Positions 1 to 9,443 of a DNA stretch of 64,000 bases are shown piece by piece. Each line of letters starts with the position of its first letter. Within the stretch, counting starts at the first letter, position 1. Origin of the DNA: Motilimonas eburnea (lineage in GTDB: Bacteria > Pseudomonadota > Gammaproteobacteria > Enterobacterales > CBDFNC01); assembly GCF_021295345.1 (NCBI RefSeq), contig NZ_JAIMJB010000016.1:62000-125999 (forward strand), in the 5' to 3' direction. Made by a program: the position numbers and the translations under genes. The notes under the pieces were generated by a model. The model ran no database searches, had not been told where the DNA came from, and worked only from the letters and a program-made list of their open reading frames with translations.

Positions 1-1497
1 CTGACCATCCAATTGTTCCGTAATCGGTAAGGTAAGTTGATAGGGTTGGGTCACCTTCTCACCGATCACCTTGCCGTTTAGATGAAACTGTACCTTAGTC
101 AGTTTGTTATCATCACTCGCTTGGGCATCTATCAGTAAGTTTTCCCCTACGGCCACTTGCTTAGGCAATGACAATAAGACTTGCGGTGGCGCATCGTTGG
201 CGGCAAGCTTTAGCTCACCCACTAAGCTACTAAATTGCTTGTGTCTCACCGTGAGCGACAGATTTTGTGTAGCGCTGATCGCCGATTTAGCTAACAACCC
301 CTTATCCAATTGAAATGACACTAGCCCTTCCAGTTCGGATGGGATCACCACTTCAATATCCCGATTGTCAGCCAACTCTTGACGCGATGCATCATCAAAG
401 AGCACCGCTATATCCGGTAACGGTTGCCACTGGTTTAACGCAGGTAACTCATATATTTGACCTTGATTGACCTCTAACCCGGCAAAACTGCGTGATAAGT
501 CAACGGTTACAGGCACTAACACATCACTTGCTTGCGGATAGCTCACTCGGATAGTCACCGGCGTACCCTTGGTCTCTTGCAGGGGAATAACCTGACCTGA
601 TTTGGAAACAAACACATAATCTGGATGAGAGCTGGTGTAAGTGACACCCGAGTTAGAGCCTACCAACGGCATATCACCACTAAACTCAAAGGTGGCGATG
701 GGCAGTAATAAGCTATCTTGAAGTAGGTCGGAGAATAATAAACTTTGCGGTTTAACATTTAAATCAAGCAGTTGCTCTGACAAGGATTCACCAAGAAAGC
801 GAATATCAGATGTGGAATGGCTGTTGCCAGCGCTATCGACGACCGTCGCCTGTAAATACACAATACCATTACGTGATATTTCATCAGCAGACAAATTGCT
901 GCTCAGAACCTGAGACACAACAAAACGAGTTTGCGAATCAGATGTTGGAAAAGTTAATAAAGCCTCGTCAGTACTAACAAAGGCTTTATCTTGTGCTGCT
1001 TGTAATACCCCCGACACCTGACGCAAATCAGAAGCGCGAAACCCCGTCAGTCGTGTGCTGATGGCTTGAATATCTTGGTCGTCGCTGGCTTTAAGCTCAA
1101 CATTGAGTTTTTGCCCATCACCATAAGCTTCAATGGACAAGCCGACAATTTCTATCACAGGGGCCGTGGTATCGGGCTGAAATGACTCAACATAATCGCG
1201 GGTGGAGCCATCCGCGAGTGCAACATTGATGGAAGGGGAAAAGACGTCACCGGTTTCCAGCACAAAAGGTATCGCACAAGCATGTTCGGGTAATAATTGT
1301 GCATCGGCGAAGCTATATAATTGCTCGTTAACTGTCATGCTTTGCAACTGCCGACAATCGGCAAAAGTGGCAACATAACTAGCTTGCGACGCGCTAAAGT
1401 CAAGCTTGCCATTTGCTCTAATATCGATGAATTCAGATGCACTCACAGTCAAACTCAGTGCAGACATAAGAACAGAACAAACAATCGCAAACTTCAT
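1..1497 (-). CDS. Exported Ig-like/adhesin-type protein, N-terminal part (runs off the left edge)
   Basis: Reading leftward from ATG at 1497 the frame stays open for all 499 codons to base 1, so the 3' end lies outside the window. The product begins with a cleavable signal peptide (MKFAIVCSVLMSALSLTVSA, then SEF). It then consists of beta-rich segments typical of bacterial Ig-like or cadherin-like repeats: phrases such as DTTAPVIEIVGLSIEA, GNSHSTSDI and NDAPPQVLLSLPKQVAVGENLLI, the last being the usual entry to an Ig-like 'physiological stress' module. Early cysteines (ADCRQ, HACAIP) may form disulphides. No catalytic motif is visible in this part. It is probably a surface or secreted multi-domain protein, and its true function would be decided by the missing C-terminus. 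It is divergent from the type VI island. Confidence 0.75.
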   Translation of the reverse strand, partial: MKFAIVCSVLMSALSLTVSASEFIDIRANGKLDFSASQASYVATFADCRQLQSMTVNEQLYSFADAQLLPEHACAIPFVLETGDVFSPSINVALADGSTRDYVESFQPDTTAPVIEIVGLSIEAYGDGQKLNVELKASDDQDIQAISTRLTGFRASDLRQVSGVLQAAQDKAFVSTDEALLTFPTSDSQTRFVVSQVLSSNLSADEISRNGIVYLQATVVDSAGNSHSTSDIRFLGESLSEQLLDLNVKPQSLLFSDLLQDSLLLPIATFEFSGDMPLVGSNSGVTYTSSHPDYVFVSKSGQVIPLQETKGTPVTIRVSYPQASDVLVPVTVDLSRSFAGLEVNQGQIYELPALNQWQPLPDIAVLFDDASRQELADNRDIEVVIPSELEGLVSFQLDKGLLAKSAISATQNLSLTVRHKQFSSLVGELKLAANDAPPQVLLSLPKQVAVGENLLIDAQASDDNKLTKVQFHLNGKVIGEKVTQPYQLTLPITEQLDGQ

Positions 1498-2260
1498 AAT
1501 AACCAATCCATGGAAAACATCATCTAAACAAGCGATACAAAAACCAGCCATCTCGCTTGACCGCCCTTGATGAAAAAAGCGTCACAAAAAAACCTGTAAA
1601 TTCTACATTATTGACCTTTTTTTGCCAGTTTTATTGACTCTTTTTTTGACTTTTAATGATTTTGTACTAGTTGTGATTTAATTTATTTAAATTCAATTAA
1701 TTAAAGTAAAATCATTCAAAACTATATACATCTTATTTGCTAACCCTCCCCTGAAAAAGGCTTGATAGACACACGTTTTTCACCTGTTATTCTTTCAATA
1801 TCAACTCACCTCACTGCAAGCCTCAAAGACCACTTTACGGGTCAATATAGTCAACATACTGCTCTTCAATGCCCTCACCTGAGAGCTGAAAAAGTCGAGT
1901 GCAAGTGGAAGATAACTAACAAGTAAGGCAGCAAGGCATGAGCACCAACGGCACCGGTCAATTGTTTAATGACGCTGTCATCAAGGGTAGAAAAGAGTGA
2001 GCGGCATTCCCGCATGCCGCAAATGTGAGCTCGGCAATAAAATCATCAAAACATAAAACACTAAAAACCATTTTTATTGACAATAAAGTCCATAAAAAAT
2101 ACCATCTCGACGCAATGCGTTGAAATAGCGTTTATATTGCTTTTATCTAAGCCGCAATACATCAAATGCATTTCACATCAAAACATAAATGCTAGGCACG
2201 CAAACCCTTAGCAATGCCCAACTCATCTTTCAATCGACTCGCTATCACAAGGTGTGCACC
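1498..2260. other. Gene-free divergent spacer upstream of vgrG
   Basis: These 763 bp separate the divergent surface-protein gene and vgrG. I see no convincing gene. Bases 1600-1740 are very AT-rich with T runs and probably hold promoters. A perfect 7-bp inverted repeat (GCGGCAT/ATGCCGC, 6-nt loop) sits at 2001-2020; it lacks a T tract on the plus side and could be an operator or mRNA structure. A 20-codon frame at 1938-2000 has only a weak ribosome site and is not called. Confidence 0.5.
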
Positions 2261-4288
2261 ATGGCCGACAACACAGGATTACAATTCACCCTCACTTGTG
2301 AAGGCTTGCCTCCCGATTCCTTCGCCGTTACCGAATTCTCTGGCCACGAAGCACTGGGTGCCCCATTTGAATTTACCATTCAACTGGCCAGTCGCCGTGA
2401 TGACATCGCCCCAACCGAACTCGTCGATGGCAATGCCACCCTCACTTGGTGGCAAGATGGTCAACCCACGCGCTATGTGCACGGCGTGGTTAGCGCGTTT
2501 ACTCAGCAAGACACAGGTTTTCACCACACCCTATATCAGCTCAGCTTAACCGCCAGTGCCAAACGTCTTGAGCTGCGCCATAATTCGCGAATTTTTCAGC
2601 AACTTAGCGTGCCTGAAATTATCAGCATCATCTTGCAGGAAATGGCCATCACGGATTACGCCTTTGCTATCAAGCACCCTTGTCAGCCCCGTGAATACTG
2701 TGTGCAATACCGTGAGACCGATTTAGCCTTTATTACCCGCTTAGCCGCAGAAGAAGGCTTGGTGTATTACTTTATTCACCAACAAGACAAGCATGAAATC
2801 GTCTTTGCTGATAATACGCAGGCGCTGATTCCCTTAACTCAGGTGTTACCTTATAACGCCATGGCCAGCGGTCATGCCCCCACCCCTTTTGTGAGTGCTT
2901 TTAGTTTGCAATCTGAAATCGCCAGCGCCAAGGTGCAGTTAAAGGATTACAGTTTCAAGCAGCCGGCCTATTCGTTTTTACAAAACCAGCAAGGCCAAGG
3001 CATTGAATTTCAGCGTGACGATTACGAACATTATGATTACCCCGGGCGTTATAAAGACGACGCCACGGGTGAAAAATTCACTCGCGTGCGCCAGCAATAC
3101 CTTAACCGTGACAGCGTCACCGCTACAGCCCAAAGTAATCAACCCAGATTATTTGCCGGGGCCAAATTTGACCTTACCGAGCACCTCAACCCCAGCTTTA
3201 ATGCCCCATGGCAAGTAATAACCATTAAGCATGTTGGCGAGCAGCCCCAAGCCCTTGAAGAGCACGGCGGCAGCGGTCAAACTCGATATTACAACACCCT
3301 TAAACTCTTGCCCGAGCAGCGCCAATGGCAGCTGGACATGCAAGCCAAACCCAAGGTAGACGGCCCACAAATCGCCACCGTCACCGGCCCCCAAGGCGAA
3401 GAAATATTTTGTGACGAGCATGGCCGCGTTAAAGTGCAATTTCCGTGGGACCGTTATTCCAACAATGACGAAAACGCCAGCTGTTGGCTACGCGTGGCCC
3501 AAGGCTGGGCCGGCAGCCAATACGGTGCCATGGCCATTCCCCGCATTGGCCACGAAGTGATAGTCAGCTTTTTAGAAGGCGACCCAGACCAACCCATCAT
3601 CACCGGGCGCACCTATCACGCCACCAACAAACCGCCTTATGCCCTGCCCGAGCATAAAACCCGCACCGTTATTCGCACCGAAACCCACAAAGGTGACGGC
3701 TATAACGAACTGCGTTTTGAAGACGAAATGGGCCAAGAAGAAATCTACCTGCACGCGCAAAAAGACTTCAACAGCCTAGTTGAAAACGACCAAGCCGAGC
3801 AAATCAAACGCGACCGCCACAGCGAAGTGGACCGCGACAGTTTTAAACTGATTAAGGGCAATCAACACCACACGGTCGACGGCGAAAGCCGTTTGCACAC
3901 CAAGTGTGAACAAAGTCTCGTGATCAATGGCAGCTTGCATATTAAAGCCGGCCAAGCTTGGCTATCGGATACCGGCAACGAGCTACACATCAAAGCCGGC
4001 TCAAAGGTTGTATTGGAAGCTGGTGCTGAAATTACGGTCAAAGCCGGCAGCAGCTATATCAAGGTCGATCCCGCCGGCGTGCACCTGTCGGGCGCCAATG
4101 TGAATCTTAATTCTGGCGGCGCGGCGAGTAAGGGAAGTGGTTATGCAGGAACCCTTGCGCGATTACCAGGGGACGTTGAACAGGCAACGGTACTAACAAC
4201 TCACTTCACAGATATTACAGCATTACTCAAAAGCGCAAACGCCAATGTTGTCCCCCTTATCATTGAATGTAACAAGGCGGCACAATGA
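2261..4288 (+). CDS. vgrG: Type VI secretion spike protein VgrG (TssI)
   Basis: VgrG trimers form the tip of the type VI secretion tube and carry effectors into target cells. The 675-residue product has the family order: a phage gp27-like N-terminal half (about 1-370, opening GLQFTLTCEGLPPDSFAV), a gp5-like OB fold with the diagnostic stretch CDEHGRVKVQFPWDR and GSQYGAMAIPRIGHEVIVSF, GDPDQPIITGRTYH, then a beta-helix stalk of short repeats (LHIKAGSKVVLEAGAEITV) ending near residue 630. No fused catalytic domain follows; the last 50 residues are probably the cargo-docking tail. The start at 2261 is chosen over an in-frame ATG at 2189 because AAGGTG lies 6 nt upstream and the protein then begins as family members do. 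Its stop overlaps the next start (ATGA), so it is co-transcribed with the DUF4123 adaptor. No other T6SS structural genes are in the window, so this is an orphan or auxiliary vgrG island. Confidence 0.95.
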   Translation: MADNTGLQFTLTCEGLPPDSFAVTEFSGHEALGAPFEFTIQLASRRDDIAPTELVDGNATLTWWQDGQPTRYVHGVVSAFTQQDTGFHHTLYQLSLTASAKRLELRHNSRIFQQLSVPEIISIILQEMAITDYAFAIKHPCQPREYCVQYRETDLAFITRLAAEEGLVYYFIHQQDKHEIVFADNTQALIPLTQVLPYNAMASGHAPTPFVSAFSLQSEIASAKVQLKDYSFKQPAYSFLQNQQGQGIEFQRDDYEHYDYPGRYKDDATGEKFTRVRQQYLNRDSVTATAQSNQPRLFAGAKFDLTEHLNPSFNAPWQVITIKHVGEQPQALEEHGGSGQTRYYNTLKLLPEQRQWQLDMQAKPKVDGPQIATVTGPQGEEIFCDEHGRVKVQFPWDRYSNNDENASCWLRVAQGWAGSQYGAMAIPRIGHEVIVSFLEGDPDQPIITGRTYHATNKPPYALPEHKTRTVIRTETHKGDGYNELRFEDEMGQEEIYLHAQKDFNSLVENDQAEQIKRDRHSEVDRDSFKLIKGNQHHTVDGESRLHTKCEQSLVINGSLHIKAGQAWLSDTGNELHIKAGSKVVLEAGAEITVKAGSSYIKVDPAGVHLSGANVNLNSGGAASKGSGYAGTLARLPGDVEQATVLTTHFTDITALLKSANANVVPLIIECNKAAQ

Positions 4289-5118
4289 TCCAACGCCTAG
4301 ACTCCTTAATCAATCTACAAGTTGACCCAACTCAGGCACCGTATTTTTACGCTGTCGTGAATGGTGCATCGCCTTCAGGCTCATTGGCATGCATGTATCA
4401 GCATTATGAAGTGAAGACCTGCGCATCATTATTTGCGGGAACGCAATTTCAAGGTAATGAAGATGCTGGGCCATGGCTGTTACAGCTTGAATCAATAAGT
4501 CCTGATGTTGATTGTCCTTGTCATACTGATTGGGGCTTCTATCTTTACCACGCATTGGATTTCAAGTCATTACTCAAACTACTGCAGTCATACTTAACCG
4601 CAGAAACAGATCATCAAACAGTTCTAGTCCGTTGGTGGGATCCACGAATTCTATTTCATCTATTACAAGGTTTAGCGCCAGAAGCAAGGTTTAATCAAGT
4701 AATTGGACATGCGTTACTCAATTATCAAAACCTTTGGTACATCAAACCTTGTAATCTAAAAGAGTTTGATTACAGCGATGCCATGGAAAACACGCCTTGG
4801 ATCTTACAAGACACAGATTTTGCAAGTTACAGGCAAAGTGACTATTACATAAACCAGCTTGCCCTCACAATCTCTGAAAACTGGCTGAGATTTGATGAAG
4901 CAACATGGCGCAGTTTTAATTCGACTGCTGAGCCACTCTGTAAACAACTAATCCCCATTATCAAAGCCATTACCTCACATGGTGTAAACGAGTATGAGCA
5001 CATCGACACGTTTTGCCACATAGCTGTGAAACATCAAAAATCTTCAACTTGGTTATTAGAAAGAGCAACTCACGAGCCAACATCTTGGTTGGCTAAAACG
5101 CTCAAGGATGTCACATGA
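4285..5118 (+). CDS. DUF4123 T6SS effector adaptor/chaperone (Tap/TEC family)
   Basis: DUF4123 proteins load a specific effector onto the C-terminus of its cognate VgrG and are themselves not secreted. The 277-residue product shows family landmarks: an N-terminal YFYAVVNGA strand, GPWLLQLE, WGFYLYHALDFKSLLKLLQSYL, and the strongly conserved VLVRWWDPRILFHLL. The C-terminal third is less conserved, as expected for the effector-specific part. It overlaps vgrG by ATGA and the lipase gene by ATGA (5115-5118), giving the order spike, adaptor, effector. The same order is known for vgrG-1, tap-1, tseL in Vibrio cholerae. There is no signal peptide, consistent with a cytoplasmic loader. Confidence 0.88.
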   Translation: MIQRLDSLINLQVDPTQAPYFYAVVNGASPSGSLACMYQHYEVKTCASLFAGTQFQGNEDAGPWLLQLESISPDVDCPCHTDWGFYLYHALDFKSLLKLLQSYLTAETDHQTVLVRWWDPRILFHLLQGLAPEARFNQVIGHALLNYQNLWYIKPCNLKEFDYSDAMENTPWILQDTDFASYRQSDYYINQLALTISENWLRFDEATWRSFNSTAEPLCKQLIPIIKAITSHGVNEYEHIDTFCHIAVKHQKSSTWLLERATHEPTSWLAKTLKDVT

Positions 5119-7512
5119 ACAACATCGATATTTGCCAACCTTGCTTAGTCAATAAGTGGATCACCATTCGTTTAGTTTGCCCAAATAACACCCCCTATTC
5201 GGGTATTGCATATACCCTTAAGGGCAGTTCAGAAACGCGAACGGGTGTGGTCTCCAAAGACGGTATCATTCATGAAACAAACCTAATCGACCAAGCCTAT
5301 GACCTTATTTTACCCGTATGGGCCATGGTAGAAAGAAAGCGCCGAAAAGCACCCAAAGATCAGTTTCCCGTAGCAGAGTGGCTAGATCAACAATCGGCAA
5401 TGGGCACCGACTGGTGCTACCAAATCAAACATTACGATGACAGTACCAAGGAAGCGCTGCTAGCTGATATAGAAGATGGTTATATTGACCCTCAAGAAAA
5501 TAGTCAAATTGTATTCATTAGTAAAACGGCAGAAGAGTACTTTGGCCACCTAAACACCCAAATACTGGCCTTGTCGGTACTCGAGCATCACTGTATTGAA
5601 ATGGAATCCTTATTGGCTCAGGTGCCCTCCCTAACCTTTCAAAAAGAATATCATTATGTCAACGCCTATAATTTAGCCTTGGCCACATCTTGGATTTATT
5701 CCGATTGGGGGTTAAATGAAAAAAAACACGAAGTTGGCTCTTTGAAACAAGTGCTAACATTAATGGCTAGAAATAAACCTCATAACACACTAAATACCAC
5801 TAATTCTCGTTTTATCACTCAGGAGGTACCTTTCGCCAGCCGAATGTTATTTCCAAGATTAATGGTGGATAAGGATGCAGGTGCCGAAGCACTGGTGGCC
5901 TGCCAAGGCAATAAGTTACTTATTTTTGTGCGAGGCACTGAAGCTACTGAATGGGATCAAGATGAAATAACCCCAATATGGAATGAAGAAATTAGTGAAG
6001 ATAAGCTGCTCTCATCAGGTGCAGGAGTGCTTTATAGATATCTCACATTTCAAAACCAGTCGGAGAAAATAACCAGAACCCTCAACATAGTTCAAAACTC
6101 AAACAGTTACAAAGATGCACTGTCAGATATCAATGCTGAGCAAATTCCTTTTGAGCCGTCTCAAGACTGGTTAGATCGGCAACTTGATAACTGGATACCT
6201 ATAGTGGACAGTAACGTGCCTAGAGTACACAAAGGTTTCGCTATCTTTGCAGGTTCATTATGGAAACTAATATCACCCTATATAGAAATTCATCGTAACC
6301 GTATCAGGTGTTATCTACTAGCAGGGCATAGCTTGGGGGGGGGCTGGCGCAACACTACTGGCAGCTTATTTGATGGAGAAAAAAATAACCCAAGCCCCTT
6401 TGTTATATACCTACGGTAGCCCTCGAGTCGGCACCCACTCTTTTGTAAATAAATATAAGAATATCCAGCATCACCGACATGTTAACAACCGAGACGGCGT
6501 GCCTATGGTGCCATTTCGTTGGATGGACGCCAAATTGTCAGATGTACTTGACGCCATAGAGCGACAAAGGTTGCTAATAAATATTTCTTTGGTATCCATA
6601 CCTGCGGTTAACATTTGTGCCCTAGGTTTACTTCTAATGGGCTCAGCAGCTAATGCCGCTTTCCAAACATATCAAATGACCGATTTTGATGATGATAATT
6701 ATACGCATCACGGTAACCTTAGGCAGATATTATCCTTCGGTGACAATCACTTTGTGGTCACGCCAAATAGTATTGCGCTTACTCACGGTGGTTTAGTAAG
6801 TATTGCCAATTACCTATCCGCTGAACTTGCCGAAAAAGAAATGATGGAAACAGTGGTAGGTAATACGACTGACGATCTAAAAGTGGATGACGATAATTTA
6901 TCAGGTGAGGGATTACCTCTCTTATCTGATTTTCTTTCCGATACGCCTGTGATTAAGTGGTATCTTCCACAAGAGTCGGATGCTGTATTAAAAACCACAG
7001 GCCAATCGCGCTTTACTACCTTAAATAAAGAAACGTTACAACTTCTAAAAATTGATCCAAAGCAAGAGCTAATCAAATCTGGTACCGACCACTCAGTTGC
7101 GACAGGCTATGCTCCTAAGCTGGGGGGGATCCTTAGAAATGCTTTGACCTCCGAAGCAAACCTTCGCCATCAAGCGATATATAACGCCATTGAGGAATTA
7201 AGGAAAGCAAAATCTGCCCTTGAAATGATCATTAATAAGATCCGGACCGAGCTAGACAATCGCCTTCAAGCGATTGATTATCATCTTAAGTACGGAAGAA
7301 TCGCTGACCCTTGGCAACGTGACGAGCTCCAACGCAGTAAACACACCTTAGAACAAGATGCCGAACGAGAAATCGAATATTACAAACAACGTCTTCCGGA
7401 AATAGAACATGACTTACAAATCATGGGGAAAATGTCTGCTGTACAGATTGACAGCAAAGAACTCAATATCAAAGGTTTGACCAATGCCGATATCCTTAAA
7501 CAAATTAATTAA
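5115..7512 (+). pseudogene. T6SS class-3 lipase effector, frameshifted in a nine-G run
   Basis: Two frames join into one lipase. The first (from 5115) reads to LLAGHSLGG, the nucleophile elbow with Ser406, then leaves frame and stops at 6419. Removing one G from the 9-G run at 6335-6343 restores GHSLGGAGATLLAAYL and continues to 7512 as one 798-residue protein. The second part supplies the rest of a lipase_3 fold: TYGSPRVGTHSFVNKY, a catalytic-Asp candidate in NNRDGVPMVPF, and a His candidate in NYTHHGNL. A hydrophobic segment (about ISLVSIPAVNICALGLLLMGSAA) lies between Asp and His, followed by a long charged helical tail. Gene order (VgrG, DUF4123, lipase) implies delivery as an antibacterial phospholipase like Tle2/TseL. 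The single-base defect may be a true mutation, a phase-variable tract, or a sequencing error in the homopolymer. As written, the first product ends just after the serine and should be inactive. Confidence 0.85.
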
Positions 7513-8269
7513 CAATACAAAAGTATCCCTTGCTAAGGTCCAGTCCTATTTAACGGAAAAACTAAAAACCAAGCAGGGCAAAATTGTTCTAGGCGTTGTA
7601 TTAACCGCACTTTACCTATCTTTTAAAATATTTTCCGACGACATTGCTTTTTGGTGGACGAAAGGCATACCTGACTACTACATAAGAATTGGAAATACTT
7701 ACTTGTCAGACGTATCAACTGAACTCAAAGGAGTTGACCTAGCCAGCAACACCCTCACTTTTCAAGGTGAGAAGCCCAAGGGCTGGCAGGTTAAAGCCGA
7801 AATAGAATGGTATTCATTTGGTGAAAAATGCACTACCCGTTCAAGTTGGGCCGAAAATCCGGTTTACATCCCAACCCGTTATAATTCGACTTTTTATGGT
7901 ATCGATTTAGTTGACCGCTATATTATCACCCTACCACAGACCACCAATTGGCATATCAACCGCTGCGACGATAAAATATATGAACTCTATTTAACTTTTT
8001 ACAACAAAGAAGCCTATTTACCTGGAACTAGATTACAGTTTTTTGCTCGTAATATACAGATCAGTAAAAAAAAGCATGGTTATATTTCAGATCAACAGTG
8101 GTTTATCACAATAAAAGACAATGACACAGGCTTACTCGGACCCTATAGCCTAGATGGATACAAAGTAGGCACCAATGGCAAAGGGCAAATTTATCATGAT
8201 GAGATAACTGACCACACTATCAACTTAGATATGTATATCGATGGCGAAAACTGGGATGCTGATGACTAG
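7484..8269 (+). CDS. Membrane-anchored candidate lipase immunity protein
   Basis: The 261-residue product has a short positively charged N-terminus (YLTEKLKTKQGK), one membrane helix at about residues 36-53, and a roughly 200-residue soluble part, predicted periplasmic by the positive-inside rule. I recognise no named domain. It starts 29 bases inside the lipase reading frame, with AAAGG at a suitable distance, which is the usual tight coupling of effector and immunity genes. A periplasmic anchor suits protection against a phospholipase delivered to the periplasm. The immunity role is inferred from position and topology alone. A decayed second copy of its 5' end follows at 8289-8398, so the gene has been duplicated at least once. 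Confidence 0.6.
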   Translation: MPISLNKLINNTKVSLAKVQSYLTEKLKTKQGKIVLGVVLTALYLSFKIFSDDIAFWWTKGIPDYYIRIGNTYLSDVSTELKGVDLASNTLTFQGEKPKGWQVKAEIEWYSFGEKCTTRSSWAENPVYIPTRYNSTFYGIDLVDRYIITLPQTTNWHINRCDDKIYELYLTFYNKEAYLPGTRLQFFARNIQISKKKHGYISDQQWFITIKDNDTGLLGPYSLDGYKVGTNGKGQIYHDEITDHTINLDMYIDGENWDADD

Positions 8270-8526
8270 ATTTAGCCCTTTAACACTCGCTAAGCTTCAA
8301 CCCTATTTAACGGAAAAGCAAAAAACCAGCAGTGCAAAAACTGACGTGATGGTCGATGCAATTTTCAATCTCGGCTACTACCGACCCGATATGAAATGAT
8401 GAAGCATAAGCGCTCATTTCCCCCTCATCCCGAGCAAGGCTATGGCAGCTTGCCCGACCCAAGAGTTAAACCGGATTCTAATTCGGATAAACCAAACTCA
8501 GATACGGCTGAGGAGTAATCTAAGAC
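8270..8526 (+). pseudogene. Remnants: 5' end of a second anchored immunity gene and 3' end of a Sel1 gene
   Basis: Bases 8289-8341 repeat the start of the preceding gene (7531 onward). They encode LAKLQPYLTEKQKTSSAKT against LAKVQSYLTEKLKTKQGK, then the reading leaves homology and stops at about 8398. From about 8420 to 8526 the sequence switches to the 3' end of the Sel1 genes that follow (QGYGSLPDPRVKPDSNSDKP, then GAG-TAATCTAAGAC), nearly identical to the ends of the three complete copies. The segment is thus a junction between two broken immunity-type genes. It shows that the array once held further members and was trimmed by deletion. It probably still supplies the ribosome site (GAGGAG) for the first full Sel1 copy. 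Confidence 0.75.
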
Positions 8527-9435
8527 ATGGGCAGCAAGGCACTTATTCCATTGACCATCCTACTGCTAGGAGCATTGCTGGCCTTGCCTGCTTCGGCTTT
8601 TGAATTTGACTGTAAATTAGAAAAAACCAGCTTGCCCCTTGTCAGCGCCGAGGCCGACGCACTGTTTTTACAAGCGCGAAAACTGGAAAAACAACGTTAT
8701 CACGATAAAGAGCAAGTGACTGCCTTGTATGAGCAAGCCGCCAAGTTAGACCATTGGAAGGCGCTGCATAATTTAGCCCGTCGCTACCGCCTTGGCCTAG
8801 GCACTTATCGCAGCGCCGCTAAAACCCTAGAAACGACTCAGCGTTTAATTGAACTGGGCGCACCTATCGGCTATTACGATTTAGCCGTGATACTCGAGCG
8901 CGGCTATGGCGTTAAACACGACATGGAAGGCGCTTGGCTCTACCTGCATAAAGCCGCCAAACTCGGTGAGCCCAACGCCCTAATTCGACTGGGTAATCAT
9001 TACGGTTATAACTTGCCCCTAGAGCAACAACAAAATGATAAGGCTGGTGCTTACTTTAAATGCGCAGCTAAACAACAGACAACCGAAGCATATTACTACT
9101 ATGCACAGTGGCTAAAAATCGGCGAGCAAAGATACCCCGAAGCCATGCATTATTATCAATTGGCCGTTGGCAATGGTATGTTGAAAGCAGCTATTGTGTT
9201 AAACGCTGTTTTTTCTTTGGGCCAACATGAATATCCGATAAATGAAAGCGTAGTCCAAATTTATGAGCAAATAGCGGATAAAATCGATGCCGACCCTGAC
9301 TTTCGCATCCCCGATATCACTACCCGCTATCCTTTACCCCCGCATCCCGTGCAAGGCTATGGCAGCTTGCCTGACCCAAGAGTTAAACCGGATTCTAATT
9401 CGGATAAACCAGACTCAGATACGGCTCAGGAGTAA
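8527..9435 (+). CDS. Sel1-repeat exported protein, array copy 1 (candidate T6SS lipase immunity)
   Basis: The 302-residue product has a signal peptide cleaved after LLALPASA, giving a mature start FEFDC. Helical Sel1-like repeats follow (EADALFLQARKLE, ALHNLARRYRLGLG, IGYYDLAVILERGYGV, ALIRLGNHYGYNLP, EAYYYYAQWLKIG, HYYQLAVGNGM), then a Pro/Asp/Ser-rich tail. Sel1 proteins are scaffolds for protein-protein binding. In Pseudomonas aeruginosa the phospholipase effector Tle5b/PldB is neutralised by three tandem Sel1-type immunity proteins, so the same role is inferred here from the neighbouring lipase and the periplasmic location. The start is fixed by a GGAG site overlapping the preceding remnant's stop. 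Lys in AAKQQ and the 190-262 region differ from the sister copies. Confidence 0.85.
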   Translation: MGSKALIPLTILLLGALLALPASAFEFDCKLEKTSLPLVSAEADALFLQARKLEKQRYHDKEQVTALYEQAAKLDHWKALHNLARRYRLGLGTYRSAAKTLETTQRLIELGAPIGYYDLAVILERGYGVKHDMEGAWLYLHKAAKLGEPNALIRLGNHYGYNLPLEQQQNDKAGAYFKCAAKQQTTEAYYYYAQWLKIGEQRYPEAMHYYQLAVGNGMLKAAIVLNAVFSLGQHEYPINESVVQIYEQIADKIDADPDFRIPDITTRYPLPPHPVQGYGSLPDPRVKPDSNSDKPDSDTAQE

Positions 9436-9443
9436 TCTAAGAC

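Noticed and set aside
1938..2000. 20-codon frame upstream of vgrG (MSTNGTGQLFNDAVIKGRKE)
   Set aside because: Only a weak ribosome site and no recognisable similarity; too short to support.
2261..4288. Possibility that VgrG is an evolved form with its own toxin domain
   Set aside because: After the beta-helix only about 50 residues remain, too few for a catalytic domain; the lipase gene is the evident cargo.
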